A stretch of DNA of 64,000 nt from Streptomyces sp. NRRL B-3428 (GCA_000721375.1 JOGW01000002.1:868001-932000); one strand, 5' to 3'; positions 52,344-61,184 are shown, numbered from the stretch's first letter. The notes: generated by a model from the letters alone, not told the origin. A program made the numbers and translations.

Positions 52344-52936
52344 CCGAGGCGGAGCCCACTGAGTGGCGAGGGCTGCTGAGTGGCGAGGGCTTCTGGTACG
52401 AGGAGTACGCGGAGGGCGCCAACCCGGGGGTATCGGGGGCGGAGCCCCCGCAACGGCTCCGAGGGGAAGTCCGGCTTCGGTAGGAGGGGGCTCGTCCCCG
52501 CCTACGCCCGCCTACGCGAACTGAATACCTTTGCAGGCCGGCGAGGCAGCGGTGGATCTCGTACTCGGCGAGGGAAGCAAGGCGGCTGTCACGGGTCTCC
52601 TGCGGGGGCTCCGCCCCCGATACCCCCGGACGTGCTCCGATGCCCGCCGCGCTGACCGGGCTGCACCGCCCACGCCGCCCCCGACACTGGTGCGGGGGCT
52701 CCGCCCCCCGATACCCCCGGACGTGCTCTCGCGCTTTCCGCCGCGCTCACCATCCCCTGCGCCGGCTCCGCCCCCGATACCCGGCGGGCGGGACCGGGGC
52801 GTCGAGGCCTCCACTAGCACCCCTAGTACTGCAGTAGCACCCGCAGGTTGGCTCCGCAGTGTGATGCCCGGGCACACACCGTCTTCCTACCTTCCACCCG
52901 TCAGCGAAACGGACGGATGCGAAGGGGAGGCCGGTC
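52344..52936. repeat. Repeat-rich spacer with palindromic GC elements
   Basis: This 593-bp gap has no credible gene. A palindromic element GGGGGCTCCGCCCCCGATAC (followed by CCCC) occurs at 52602-52637 and 52692-52728 with the same tail (CCGGACGTGCTC), in a diverged form at 52759-52788, and inverted at 52424-52451. Such elements are dispersed in Streptomyces chromosomes. The right end (52815-52860) has TAGCACCC repeats and presumably the promoter of the DUF1023 gene, whose SD is GGGGAGG. Confidence 0.75.
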
Positions 52937-54067
52937 ATGCGGCTCAGGGGTTGGAAGGCGCGCGGCAAGAGGACTCTGGCCGCGGCTGCGCTCAGTGCGA
53001 CGCTCGTCGCGGGCACCGCCGGATGGGCCGCGGGGAATCAGCAGACCGCGGTGACCGGGCCGGTGCCCGGTGTCAGCTCCTGGCGGGCCGATCACGCGCT
53101 GGGGCGGCAGTTGCCCGATCCGGCGACGGCGACGCCCGCCGAAGTGGCCGCGTTCTTCCGCACGTTGAGCGCCGCGCAGCTGCGCGGGCTCGTCGAGCGG
53201 CATGCGCTGGTCGTCGGGAATCTCGACGGGGCGCCCGTCGCGCTGCGGTACGAGGCCAACGCCCGGGCCCTGGAGGAGGAGCGCGCCAAGCAGCTCCGGC
53301 GGGCGGGGGATCAGAGCCTTCCCGGGCGTGATCGCGAGGCCGCCCGTGACCGGGCCGGGCGTTACCAGTCGCTGAGCGCCCACGGTCGGCAGATTCTGGC
53401 GTTCGATCCCCGTGGTCGTGGGCAGGTCGCCGAGGTCTACGGGGACATCGAGCAGGCAGCGCATGTCGCGGTGATCGTGCCCGGGTCCGATATCGATCTG
53501 GGCAGCTTCGACCGTACGAAGGATCAGTACGGCACCCCGACCGGGATGGCCCGTTCCCTGTATGCGGCGACAGAGCACCGCAGCGCGGTCATCGCCTGGG
53601 CCGGGTACACCACACCGGTCGGGATCGGACCGGATGCCGCGACCGGCCGCCTCGCCGAGGCCGGCGCCCCCCGGCTCGCCCGCTTCGTGCAGGGGCTCGA
53701 AGCCGCGGGAACCCCCGCCCCCGCCGTCTTCTGCCACAGCTACGGGTCCGTGGTGTGCGGTGAAGCCGCCCCCGAGATGCCCGCCGCCGATCTGGTGGTC
53801 GCCGGTTCGCCGGGCATGGGCGTGGACGACGTGGCCGGCCTCGGGACCACGGCGCACGTCTGGGCCGCCAAGGCCCAGGACGACTGGATCGACGACGTAC
53901 CGAACGTGGACGTCTTCGGGCTCGGCCACGGAGCGGACCCCGCCGGCCCCGGCTTCGGCGCCCGCACCGTGCCGACGGCCCGAGTCGACGGCCACACCGG
54001 CTACTTCGAGCCCGGCACCGACTCCCTGCGCGCCTTCGCCGAGATCGCCCTCGGCGAGCGGCCCTGA
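52937..54067 (+). CDS. DUF1023 alpha/beta hydrolase (copy 2), secreted
   Basis: The 376-residue protein has an N-terminal signal (TLAAAALSATLVAGTAGWAA) and the same hydrolase plan as copy 1: LRYEANARALEEERAKQLRR, HVAVIVPGSDIDLGSF, nucleophile elbow VFCHSYGSVVCGEAAPEM, VVAGSPGMGVDD and the His-bearing VDGHTGYFEPGTDSL. GGGGAGG precedes the ATG. An acyltransferase gene follows after 60 bp, probably in one transcript. Lipase- or esterase-like activity is inferred. Confidence 0.87.
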   Translation: MRLRGWKARGKRTLAAAALSATLVAGTAGWAAGNQQTAVTGPVPGVSSWRADHALGRQLPDPATATPAEVAAFFRTLSAAQLRGLVERHALVVGNLDGAPVALRYEANARALEEERAKQLRRAGDQSLPGRDREAARDRAGRYQSLSAHGRQILAFDPRGRGQVAEVYGDIEQAAHVAVIVPGSDIDLGSFDRTKDQYGTPTGMARSLYAATEHRSAVIAWAGYTTPVGIGPDAATGRLAEAGAPRLARFVQGLEAAGTPAPAVFCHSYGSVVCGEAAPEMPAADLVVAGSPGMGVDDVAGLGTTAHVWAAKAQDDWIDDVPNVDVFGLGHGADPAGPGFGARTVPTARVDGHTGYFEPGTDSLRAFAEIALGERP

Positions 54068-54127
54068 GCCGCCACACACGGCAGCGGCTCCAACCCCCCG
54101 TACTCCCCCAAGAGTTGAGGAAACGTC

Positions 54128-55396
54128 ATGACCAGCACCGCACTCGCCCCGCGACCAGCGAAGTCACCCAAGGCCCTGCGCGCCCTGCGCAAGACCGCAG
54201 CGAGCATCGACGCCCGCACCCCCGCGCACCGCGACCGCGCGATCGACGGACTGCGCGCCCTCGCACTGCTCGCCGTGCCGATCGGGCACTGGCTGCTCGG
54301 CGGCTTCACGCTCGACGGCGACGGGACTCTGCGCAACGCCAGCCCCCTGTCGAGCTTCGCGTTCCTCTCCCCCGCGAGCTGGGTGCTGCAGATGCTCGGC
54401 ATCTTCTTCCTGGTGGGCGGCTACGCGTCCGTACTCTCGTATCGCCGCTCGCTGGAGCGCGGCGAGAGCGCGGGACGCTGGCTGCGCGGGCGTGTGGCCC
54501 GGCTCGGGCGGCCCGTGCTCGGGGTGACGGCGGTGTGGGCGGCGGCGATTCCGGTGCTCTACGCGCTGGGTGTGCCGAGCCAGACCCTGCACACCGGCGC
54601 CACGCTGGTGATCCAACCCCTGTGGTTCGTCGGGGTGTACACGGTGATCACCGCACTCACCCCGGTCTGCGTACGCGCCGCCGAGCGACTCGGCGCCTGG
54701 GCCGCCGCTCCCCTGCTCGGCACGGTCGCCGTGGTCGACTTCCTGCGCTACGGCCCGTACGCGGCGGACATGCCGTCCTGGCTGAGCATGATCAACATCC
54801 TGCCCGGCTGGATGTTCGCCTACCAACTGGGCGTCAGCTGGGGCGAGAAGAAGCTCGGCAAGCGGGGTGCGTGGCTGCTGCTCGTCGGCGGTACGGCGCT
54901 GTTCGCGGCGCTGCTGCTCGCCTTCCACTACCCGGCGTCGATGGTCGGCGTCCCGGGCGAGGCCCGTACCAACTCGCACCCGCCGTCCCTGCTCGTGCTC
55001 GCACTCGCCGCGGCGCAGAGCGGCGCCGCGATCCTCCTGCGCGACCGGCTCGGCAAGCTCCTGAAGCGGCCCGCGCTCTGGGCCCCCGTCGTGATCATCA
55101 ACCTGTCGGCGATGACGATCCTGTGCTGGCACCAGACGGCGATGTTCGGTGCGGCCACGATCGGTTCCTTCGCCGGGCCGATCGGCGGTCTGACCACCGC
55201 GCCCGAGACGCTCGGCTGGATCGCGGCGCGGATCGCGTGGCTTCCGGTGTTCGCCGGACTGCTCGTCGCGCTCGGCGCCTGGGCGCGACGGTTCGAGGCG
55301 CCGTGGGCCGTGGGCTCGCGGGCGGCCCGTGCACGGCGGGTGGCGGCCGGTTTCCTCGCCGCCGGGTTCGCGGTGTTCGCGCTGGGTCTGGCGTGA
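54128..55396 (+). CDS. Acyltransferase 3 family membrane protein
   Basis: The 422-residue protein has about ten helices and the acyltransferase-3 signature: AIDGLRALALLAVPIGHWLL (with the essential His) and FFLVGGYASVLSYRRSLERG (with Arg). Family members move acyl groups to sugars or other acceptors at the membrane. GAGGAA lies before the ATG. It follows the secreted DUF1023 hydrolase, so the pair may modify and remove an acyl group on a surface molecule (inference). Confidence 0.87.
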   Translation: MTSTALAPRPAKSPKALRALRKTAASIDARTPAHRDRAIDGLRALALLAVPIGHWLLGGFTLDGDGTLRNASPLSSFAFLSPASWVLQMLGIFFLVGGYASVLSYRRSLERGESAGRWLRGRVARLGRPVLGVTAVWAAAIPVLYALGVPSQTLHTGATLVIQPLWFVGVYTVITALTPVCVRAAERLGAWAAAPLLGTVAVVDFLRYGPYAADMPSWLSMINILPGWMFAYQLGVSWGEKKLGKRGAWLLLVGGTALFAALLLAFHYPASMVGVPGEARTNSHPPSLLVLALAAAQSGAAILLRDRLGKLLKRPALWAPVVIINLSAMTILCWHQTAMFGAATIGSFAGPIGGLTTAPETLGWIAARIAWLPVFAGLLVALGAWARRFEAPWAVGSRAARARRVAAGFLAAGFAVFALGLA

Positions 55397-55484
55397 GAGG
55401 CGTACGCGCCGGGTCCGGCATGCGAGGCGTACGCGCCGGGTCCGGTGTGAGTGCGCCACCCGCCCCCGCCCGGGGACCACCAAC

Positions 55485-55521
55485 GAAGAGGGCGCCGTGT
55501 CCAGGACACGGCGCCCTCTTC
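55485..55521. terminator. Bidirectional terminator
   Basis: A perfect inverted repeat (55485-55502 with 55504-55521, 18 bp, minimal loop) lies between the converging acyltransferase and aldo/keto reductase genes and should stop both transcripts. Confidence 0.88.
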
Positions 55522-55534
55522 CCGTATGCGCCGA

Positions 55535-56545
55535 CTACTCGCGCCCGGCCGAAGTGAAGGACATGTCCGCGTAGCGGCCACCCACCACCTGGGCCGCGAT
55601 CGGCTCAAGGAGCTCCAGTTCGGAGTCGGTCAGGATCAGCCGGGTCGCGGCCGTGTTCTCCTCGACACGGCTGCGCTTACGGGTGCCGGGGATCGGCACC
55701 ACGGCCAGACCGTGCACCTGCGCCTGCTGCTGCAGCCACGCGAGGGCCACCTGCCCGCTGGTCACACCGCGGGACTCGGCGACCGCGCGGATCGGGGCGA
55801 GCAGGGCGGCGTTGGCCTCGGCGTTGTCGCCGTTGAAGCGGGGCATCGTGCGGCGGAAGTCGTCGCTGCCCAGCTCGCTCGTGGCGTTGGTGAACGCGCC
55901 GGTGAGGAAGCCTCGGCCGAGCGGCGAGTACGGGACGAAGCCGACGCCGAGTTCGACCGCGGTGGGCACCACGTGCGCCTCGACGTCACGGCTGAACAGC
56001 GACCACTCCGACTGCACGGCGGCGATGGGGTGGACGGCGTGCGCGGCACGCAGTTCGGGGGCGGTGACCTCGCTGAGGCCGAGGTGCTTCACCTTGCCCT
56101 CGGCGACCAGTTCGGCCATGGCGCCGACGGTCTCCTCGATCGGCACGTCCACGTTCCTGCGGTGCATGTAGTAGAGATCGATGGTCTCCACGCCCAGGCG
56201 GGTCAGGCTGCCTTCGATGCACTGGCGGATGTACGCGGGGTCGTTGTTGATCCCGCGCTTCAGGTTGTCCTCGGGGTCGACCGTGATGCCGAACTTGGTG
56301 GCCAGGACGATCTCGCCGCGGTGCTTCTGGACGAACGGCGCGAGGAACTTCTCGTTCTCGCCGGCGCCGTACATGTCGGCGGTGTCGTAGAAGGTGACGC
56401 CCAGGTCGAGGGCGTGGTCGAGGGTGGCGCGTGCTTCGTCCGCGTCCGTGGGTCCGTAGGCGAAGCTCATGCCCATGCAGCCGAGTCCCTGGACGGAGAC
56501 CTCGGGTCCTTCGGTGCCGAGCCGTGCTGTCGCGATGGTGCTCAT
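55535..56545 (-). CDS. Aldo/keto reductase
   Basis: The 336-residue barrel enzyme has the full catalytic tetrad: Asp54 and Tyr59 (YDTADMYGAGENE), Lys84 (LATKFGI) and His128 (DLYYMHRR). NADP-binding IPGTRKRSRVEENTAA is near the end. It reduces aldehydes or ketones and belongs to the YhdN/AKR11-13-like group. It is second in an operon with a MerR regulator (26-bp gap), suggesting control by a reactive carbonyl or similar signal. Confidence 0.92.
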   Translation of the reverse strand: MSTIATARLGTEGPEVSVQGLGCMGMSFAYGPTDADEARATLDHALDLGVTFYDTADMYGAGENEKFLAPFVQKHRGEIVLATKFGITVDPEDNLKRGINNDPAYIRQCIEGSLTRLGVETIDLYYMHRRNVDVPIEETVGAMAELVAEGKVKHLGLSEVTAPELRAAHAVHPIAAVQSEWSLFSRDVEAHVVPTAVELGVGFVPYSPLGRGFLTGAFTNATSELGSDDFRRTMPRFNGDNAEANAALLAPIRAVAESRGVTSGQVALAWLQQQAQVHGLAVVPIPGTRKRSRVEENTAATRLILTDSELELLEPIAAQVVGGRYADMSFTSAGRE

Positions 56546-56571
56546 CAGGTTCAGGACCTCTCCGGCGCCGA

Positions 56572-57033
56572 TCAGGCGCCCGCGTAAAAGTCGATCTTGT
56601 AGTCGAGGACGGCGAGCGTCCCTTGGAGCTCGGCGATCCGGGCGAGTACGTCGCGCCGGGTGCTCTCCAGGAGCTCCTTGCGCGCCTGGAAGGTGTGGTC
56701 GCCCTCGCGGACCAGTTCGGCGTAGCGGACCATGTCCGCCACGGACATCCCGGTCAGGCGCAGCTTGCCGACGAAGGAGAGCCAGTCCAGGTCGCGGTTG
56801 GTGAACCTTCGCTGGCCCGTGTGGGAGCGGTCGACGTGCGGCATCAGACCGATCCGCTCGTACCAGCGCAGGGTGTGTGCGGTGAGCCCGGTGTACTCGG
56901 CGACCTCACTGATCGTGTAGCGGTCCTGGCCGTCGGGGCGCGGATGCGGGCGCGGCCCTGCGGCACAGGCGTCGACCGCGGTCGTGGGCACCGGTTCGAG
57001 TACTGGGAGGGGCGTGCTCTCCATCACCGTCAT
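56572..57033 (-). CDS. MerR family regulator
   Basis: The 153-residue protein has a MerR winged helix (YTISEVAEYTGLTAHTLRWY, then ERIGLMPHVDRSHTGQRRFT) after a 35-residue Pro-rich N-tail, and a dimer coiled coil. No effector Cys cluster is present, so it is not a metal sensor. Start is ATG 57033; a GGAGG sits just before it, but the -10 box is only seven bases away, so the mRNA is probably leaderless. It likely activates its own promoter and the aldo/keto reductase. Confidence 0.9.
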   Translation of the reverse strand: MTVMESTPLPVLEPVPTTAVDACAAGPRPHPRPDGQDRYTISEVAEYTGLTAHTLRWYERIGLMPHVDRSHTGQRRFTNRDLDWLSFVGKLRLTGMSVADMVRYAELVREGDHTFQARKELLESTRRDVLARIAELQGTLAVLDYKIDFYAGA

Positions 57034-57039
57034 GCCTCC

Positions 57040-57070
57040 ACGCTAGAACCTTGGAGTGCACTCCAGGCAA
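57040..57070 (-). promoter_or_regulatory. MerR-type promoter with 19-bp spacer
   Basis: On the minus strand, -35 TTGCCT (57070-57065) and -10 TAGCGT (57045-57040) are 19 bp apart. A 14-bp palindrome TGGAGTGCACTCCA (57065-57052) lies mostly in the spacer. This overlong spacer with a central palindrome is the classic MerR activation site. Confidence 0.85.
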
Positions 57071-57118
57071 GCGATATGGGCAAGAGTTCGCATCTCGGAC
57101 CTGGATACGCTGCCGGGC

Positions 57119-57598
57119 ATGATCGAAGCACGGCTTGCGACGCCTGACGACGCCCCTGAGCTGGTACGCCTGCGGAAGGCGATGCTCGACGAGTATCTGG
57201 GCGTACAGCCGGACACCGCGTGGATGGCGGTCTCCGAGCGGGCCCTGCGGGAGCGGCTCGCGGGTGAGGAGGCCCTGCTCGCCGCGACCGTGGTGGAGCG
57301 GCCCGGGGAACCGGGCAGGCTCGCGGCGTGCGCCGTCGGCACACTCGAGTACCGGCTCGGCGGCCCGGACAATCCACAGGGGCTCAGCGGTTACGTCTTC
57401 AGCGTGGCCACGGATCCGGAGCTGCGCAGGCGCGGGTACTCGCGGGCGTGCATGGAGGAGCTCGTCGCCTGGTTCGGGCGGCGCGGGGTGCGCAAGGTCG
57501 AGCTGCGGGCGTCTGCGGAGGGTGAGCCGCTGTATGCCTCGCTCGGTTTCGTACGGACGCCGGATCCCTCGATGCGGCTGGTGCTCCGAGGGGTCTGA
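57119..57598 (+). CDS. GNAT family N-acetyltransferase
   Basis: The 159-residue protein has the GNAT core: MIEARLATPDDAPELVRLRK, GYVFSVATDPELRRRGYSRA (acetyl-CoA loop) and the terminal LYASLGFVRTPDPSMRLVLR. Substrate unknown. ATG 57119 is the family start; longer frames overlap the MerR promoter and are unlikely. It is divergent from the MerR gene, 85 bp away, and could share its control region. Confidence 0.86.
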   Translation: MIEARLATPDDAPELVRLRKAMLDEYLGVQPDTAWMAVSERALRERLAGEEALLAATVVERPGEPGRLAACAVGTLEYRLGGPDNPQGLSGYVFSVATDPELRRRGYSRACMEELVAWFGRRGVRKVELRASAEGEPLYASLGFVRTPDPSMRLVLRGV

Positions 57599-57662
57599 CC
57601 GCGCGGCGAAGGGCTGGGCCCCGGGCCGGTCCGGCCGGAGGCGAGACCGTAGGCTCGTGTGC

Positions 57663-58487
57663 ATGCAGAGCCTCGCCCTCATCGAGAACTGGCCGGTCCC
57701 CAGCGCGGCGGCCGGGGTCGTCCGTACGGACGGGACCGTCGTCGCCACGCACGGTTCCATGACGCAGCGCTTCCCGCTCGCGTCCGTGACCAAGCCCCTC
57801 ACCGCGTACGCCGCGCTCGTCGCGTACGAGGAAGGAGCCGTCGAACTCGACGAGCCGGCCGGGCCCGAGGGTTCGACCGTGCGGCATCTGCTCGCGCACA
57901 CCAGCGGTCTGGCCTTCGACGAGCACCGGGTGACGGCGCCGCCCGGTACGCGGCGGCTGTACTCCAACGCGGGGTTCGAGGTGCTCGGCGACCACATCGC
58001 CAAGGCGACGGACATTCCGTTCGCGGAGTATCTGCGGCAGGCGGTGCTCGAACCGCTCGGCATGACGTCCACGTCGCTGGAGGGCTCGCCCGCGAAGGAC
58101 GGGGTGTCGACGGTCTCGGATCTGCTGCTCTTCGCGGCGGAGGTGCAGGCGCCGCGGCTGCTCGATCCTCGGACCGTACTTGAGGCCATGTCCGTGGTGC
58201 ACCCCGGGCTTTCCGGAATTCTGCCTGGTTACGGGCACCAGAAGCCCAACGACTGGGGGCTCGGTTTCGAGATCCGGGACTCCAAGTCGCCGCACTGGAC
58301 GGGGAGTTCGTCCTCGCCCCGTACGTTCGGGCACTTCGGGCAGTCGGGGACGTTCCTGTGGATCGACCCGGACGCGGGGGCGGCTTGTGTGGCCCTGACG
58401 GACCGGGCGTTCGGGCCTTGGGCTGCCGAGGTGTGGCCGCCGTTCACCGATGCGGTGCTTGCGGAGTTGCGGGGTATGGGGCGCTGA
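57663..58487 (+). CDS. Serine hydrolase, class C beta-lactamase/esterase family
   Basis: The 274-residue protein has the three penicillin-recognising motifs: Ser41-Val-Thr-Lys44 (ASVTKP), Tyr100-Ser-Asn102 (LYSNAG) and a His-Phe-Gly at 224-226 (GHFGQSG) in place of KTG. This set is typical of esterase or peptidase members more than true AmpC. No signal peptide is seen, so the enzyme is probably cytosolic. It follows the GNAT gene by 64 bp on the same strand. Confidence 0.87.
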   Translation: MQSLALIENWPVPSAAAGVVRTDGTVVATHGSMTQRFPLASVTKPLTAYAALVAYEEGAVELDEPAGPEGSTVRHLLAHTSGLAFDEHRVTAPPGTRRLYSNAGFEVLGDHIAKATDIPFAEYLRQAVLEPLGMTSTSLEGSPAKDGVSTVSDLLLFAAEVQAPRLLDPRTVLEAMSVVHPGLSGILPGYGHQKPNDWGLGFEIRDSKSPHWTGSSSSPRTFGHFGQSGTFLWIDPDAGAACVALTDRAFGPWAAEVWPPFTDAVLAELRGMGR

Positions 58488-58579
58488 GAGCGGGTGCGGT
58501 TCACTGTCGGGTGCGGGGCTGCGCCCCGGCCCCCGCATCCGAACTTCGTTCGGATCTCCTCGAACGCCGGAGAGGCTGA
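58488..58579 (+). repeat. Streptomyces intergenic repeat element
   Basis: The spacer contains TGCGGGGCTGCGCCCCGGCC and then TCCGAACTTCGTTCGGA, two hairpins, followed by TCGAACGCCGGAGAGG. This combination is a common dispersed intergenic element in Streptomyces. GGAGAGG at its end is also the SD of the next gene. Confidence 0.65.
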
Positions 58580-59170
58580 ATGTCCGACATAGTCCGCGCC
58601 ACCCGAGCCGACGTACACGCTCTCGCCGAGACCCTCACCAGCGCCTACGAGGACGATCCTGTCTGGAACTGGCTGTTGCCGCGCGAGCGGGACCGTCGTA
58701 TTCGAGGGCTGTTGCGGGCGCATCTCGCGCAGCAGGTGGATCTCGGCCGGGTCTGGTCGGACATCGACCGGAGTGTCGCCGTCGTGTGGTGTCCGCCCGG
58801 TGAGTGGCAGCTGCCCGTGAGCTATCTGCTGCGCAACGCCGCGGTGCTCGCCCGCACCGGACGGGCTCAACTGCCGCGGATGGGCGGGCGGTTGCTGACG
58901 TTGGAGCGCAGGCATCCGAAGGCGCCCGAGCACTGGTACCTGGAGTACATCGGGACGCACGCCGATGCGCGGGGAACGGGACGGGGATCCGTCGTGCTGA
59001 GTGCGCTGCTGCGGCAGGCGGACGAGGCGGGACAGCCCACCTACCTGGAGTCGAGCAACGAGCGGAATCTCAGCTTCTACAAGCGGCACGGGTTCGCCCT
59101 GCGCGAGGAGCTGACCTTCCGGTCCGGGCCACCCATGTGGGCCATGTGGCGTGCGGCGGACGGGGCCTAG
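58580..59170 (+). CDS. GNAT family N-acetyltransferase
   Basis: The 196-residue enzyme has the GNAT pattern: VRATRADVHALAETLTSAYE, YLEYIGTHADARGTGRGSVV (acetyl-CoA P-loop region) and ESSNERNLSFYKRHGFALRE. It is like small-molecule GNATs fused to no other domain. GGAGAGG precedes the ATG. Its stop TAG lies inside CTAG shared with the opposing pirin gene. Confidence 0.87.
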   Translation: MSDIVRATRADVHALAETLTSAYEDDPVWNWLLPRERDRRIRGLLRAHLAQQVDLGRVWSDIDRSVAVVWCPPGEWQLPVSYLLRNAAVLARTGRAQLPRMGGRLLTLERRHPKAPEHWYLEYIGTHADARGTGRGSVVLSALLRQADEAGQPTYLESSNERNLSFYKRHGFALREELTFRSGPPMWAMWRAADGA

Positions 59171-59826
59171 TCGCCCGCGAACTCCCACACCAGGACCTCC
59201 GCGGACCCGCGCAGAGCCTCCAGTTCCAGCGAGTTCGAGTCCCGCAGACGCACCGAGTCACCGGGGCCCAACTCCGCACCGCCGAGCCGGACTTCACCCC
59301 GTACGACATGCGCATAGACCCGCGCCGCGTCCGGCACCGCCGCCCGCTCGGCCGGGCGCAGGCGGCGCACGTGCAGCAGCGCGCCCGCCGCCGGGACCGC
59401 GTAGGGGGTGGAGTCGGCGATGCCGCGGACGATTTCGTACGAGGGGTCGCCGCCGGCCGCGACGGGCGCCAGCCACATCTGGACGAAGACCAGGCAGGAC
59501 GAGCCGTCGTTGCGCTCGGTGTGCCGCACTCCCCCGCCCGCGCTGAGGCGCTGGAGATCGCCCGGTCTCACGGTCGTCTCGTGGCCCGCCGAGTCGCGGT
59601 GGGTCAGCGTGCCCTCGACGACCCACGTCACCAGCTCGGTGTGGCTGTGGGTGTGCTCGGAGAAGCCCGCGCCCGGTTCGAGGTGTTCCTCGTTGCAGGC
59701 GATGACCGGTCCGAAGCGGAGATTGTCCGGGTCGTAGTGCGGCCCGAAGGAGAACGCGTGCCGCGTCTCGATACCGTCGGCCGGCTCCCCGCCCAGGTAC
59801 CGGTCGCCCGAGCGCCGTACGTCCAT
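59167..59826 (-). CDS. Pirin-family cupin protein
   Basis: The 219-residue protein is a bicupin of the pirin/YhhW type. The N-terminal cupin has the metal-binding set HTHSHTELVTWVVEGTLTHR and GVRHTERNDGSS; the second cupin (VYAHVVRGEVRLGGAELGPG) lacks ligands. Some members are quercetin dioxygenases; others bind regulators. Start ATG 59826 is preceded by GGTGAG. It is divergent from fasR with a 95-bp spacer. Confidence 0.88.
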   Translation of the reverse strand: MDVRRSGDRYLGGEPADGIETRHAFSFGPHYDPDNLRFGPVIACNEEHLEPGAGFSEHTHSHTELVTWVVEGTLTHRDSAGHETTVRPGDLQRLSAGGGVRHTERNDGSSCLVFVQMWLAPVAAGGDPSYEIVRGIADSTPYAVPAAGALLHVRRLRPAERAAVPDAARVYAHVVRGEVRLGGAELGPGDSVRLRDSNSLELEALRGSAEVLVWEFAGD

Positions 59827-59921
59827 CACGGGGCTCACCGTAGCGCCCGGGAGCCCCCTGCCGCCTGCCCGCTGTGGACCCGCCACTTAGCCGTGGCGCC
59901 CCGATAAGGCAGTCTTGTCCC

Positions 59922-61163
59922 GTGCCCGAACCCGCAGCGAACCCAAGCCCCGACTCCGGAGAGCACCCGGCCGACGCCGGCGCGACCCCGGACCGGGCCC
60001 CGGCCCATCCGCACTCCGCCACGCTCAAGCGCCTGGAGAAGTCCTCCGGCAGCCTGGCCGCGCAGGCCATCGCGCGCATGGACGAGAAGCTGGCCTGGTA
60101 CCGGGCGATGCCGCCGGAGAACCGTTCGTGGATCGGTCTCGTGGCGCAGGCCGGTATCGCGGCGTTCACCGAGTGGTTCCGGCATCCCGACGCGCCCCAG
60201 GCGATCTCCACGGACGTCTTCGGTACGGCTCCGCGTGAGCTGACCCGGGCGATCACTCTGCGTCAGACCGTGGAGATGGTCCGGACGACGATCGAGGTCA
60301 TGGAGTCCGCGATCGACGAGGTCGCGGCGCCCGGCGACGAGTCGATCCTCAGGGAAGCCCTGCTCGTCTATGCCCGTGAGATCGCCTTCGCGACCGCCCA
60401 GGTCTACGCACAGGCGGCGGAGGCGCGCGGTGCGTGGGACGCGCGGCTCGAGTCGCTCGTCGTCAATGCCGTGCTGAGCGGTGAGGCCGACGAGGGCGCC
60501 GTCAGCCGGGCCGCCGCGCTCGGCTGGAGCTCGCCCGAACATGTCTGCGTGGTCCTCGGCACCGCCCCCGAGGGCGACAGCGAGCTGACCGTCGAGGCCA
60601 TCCGACGGGCCGCCCGGCACGCGAAGCTGCAGGTCCTGACCGGTGTCCTCGGTGACCGCCTTGTCGTCATCGCAGGTGGTAGCGACAATCCGCTGAACGT
60701 GGCCAAGTCCCTCATCGGCCCGTACGCCGCCGGGCCCGTAGTCGCCGGACCCGTCGTCCCCGACCTGCTCGCCGCCACCAGGTCCGCGCAGGCCGCGGCC
60801 GCCGGACTCAAGGCGTGCTCGGCCTGGCAGGACGCCCCGCGCCCCGCGCTCGCGGACGATCTCCTGCCGGAGCGCGCGATCGCGGGAGACCCGGCCGCGC
60901 GGGAGCAGTTGGTGGAGGAGATCTACAGACCGCTGGAGGAGGCCGGCTCCGCGCTCCTGGAGACCTTGAGCGTCTATCTGGAACAGGCGAGCAGCCTCGA
61001 AGGCGCCGCCCGGATGCTCTTCGTCCACCCCAACACCGTCCGCTACCGGCTCCGACGTGTGACAGACGTCACCGGCTGGTCGCCCTCGGATGTGCGGTCC
61101 GCGTTCACGCTGCGTATCGCCCTGATCCTGGGGCGTCTGGCCGACGGAGATCCGCAGTCCTAG
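59922..61163 (+). CDS. fasR: FasR, PucR-type activator of the fatty acid synthase genes
   Basis: The 413-residue protein has an acidic/Pro N-tail, a helical domain (LKRLEKSSGSLAAQAIARMD), a GGDEF-like central domain, and the C-terminal PucR helix-turn-helix (YLEQASSLEGAARMLFVHPN, TVRYRLRRVTDVTGW). Position directly before fabD identifies it with FasR, the known regulator of fabD-fabH-acpP-fabF in S. coelicolor and the corresponding gene in mycobacteria. GTG 59922 lacks an SD. Whether acyl-CoA controls DNA binding here is inferred from the family. Confidence 0.9.
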   Translation: MPEPAANPSPDSGEHPADAGATPDRAPAHPHSATLKRLEKSSGSLAAQAIARMDEKLAWYRAMPPENRSWIGLVAQAGIAAFTEWFRHPDAPQAISTDVFGTAPRELTRAITLRQTVEMVRTTIEVMESAIDEVAAPGDESILREALLVYAREIAFATAQVYAQAAEARGAWDARLESLVVNAVLSGEADEGAVSRAAALGWSSPEHVCVVLGTAPEGDSELTVEAIRRAARHAKLQVLTGVLGDRLVVIAGGSDNPLNVAKSLIGPYAAGPVVAGPVVPDLLAATRSAQAAAAGLKACSAWQDAPRPALADDLLPERAIAGDPAAREQLVEEIYRPLEEAGSALLETLSVYLEQASSLEGAARMLFVHPNTVRYRLRRVTDVTGWSPSDVRSAFTLRIALILGRLADGDPQS

Positions 61164-61167
61164 ACTT

Positions 61168-61184
61168 TTGTCGGGGGTCGACAA
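61168..61184. promoter_or_regulatory. Inverted repeat in the fabD promoter, candidate FasR site
   Basis: TTGTCG (61168-61173) and CGACAA (61179-61184) form a 6-5-6 inverted repeat in the 89-bp gap between fasR and fabD. Its position suggests a FasR-binding site controlling the fab genes; this has not been matched to footprint data. Confidence 0.5.
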
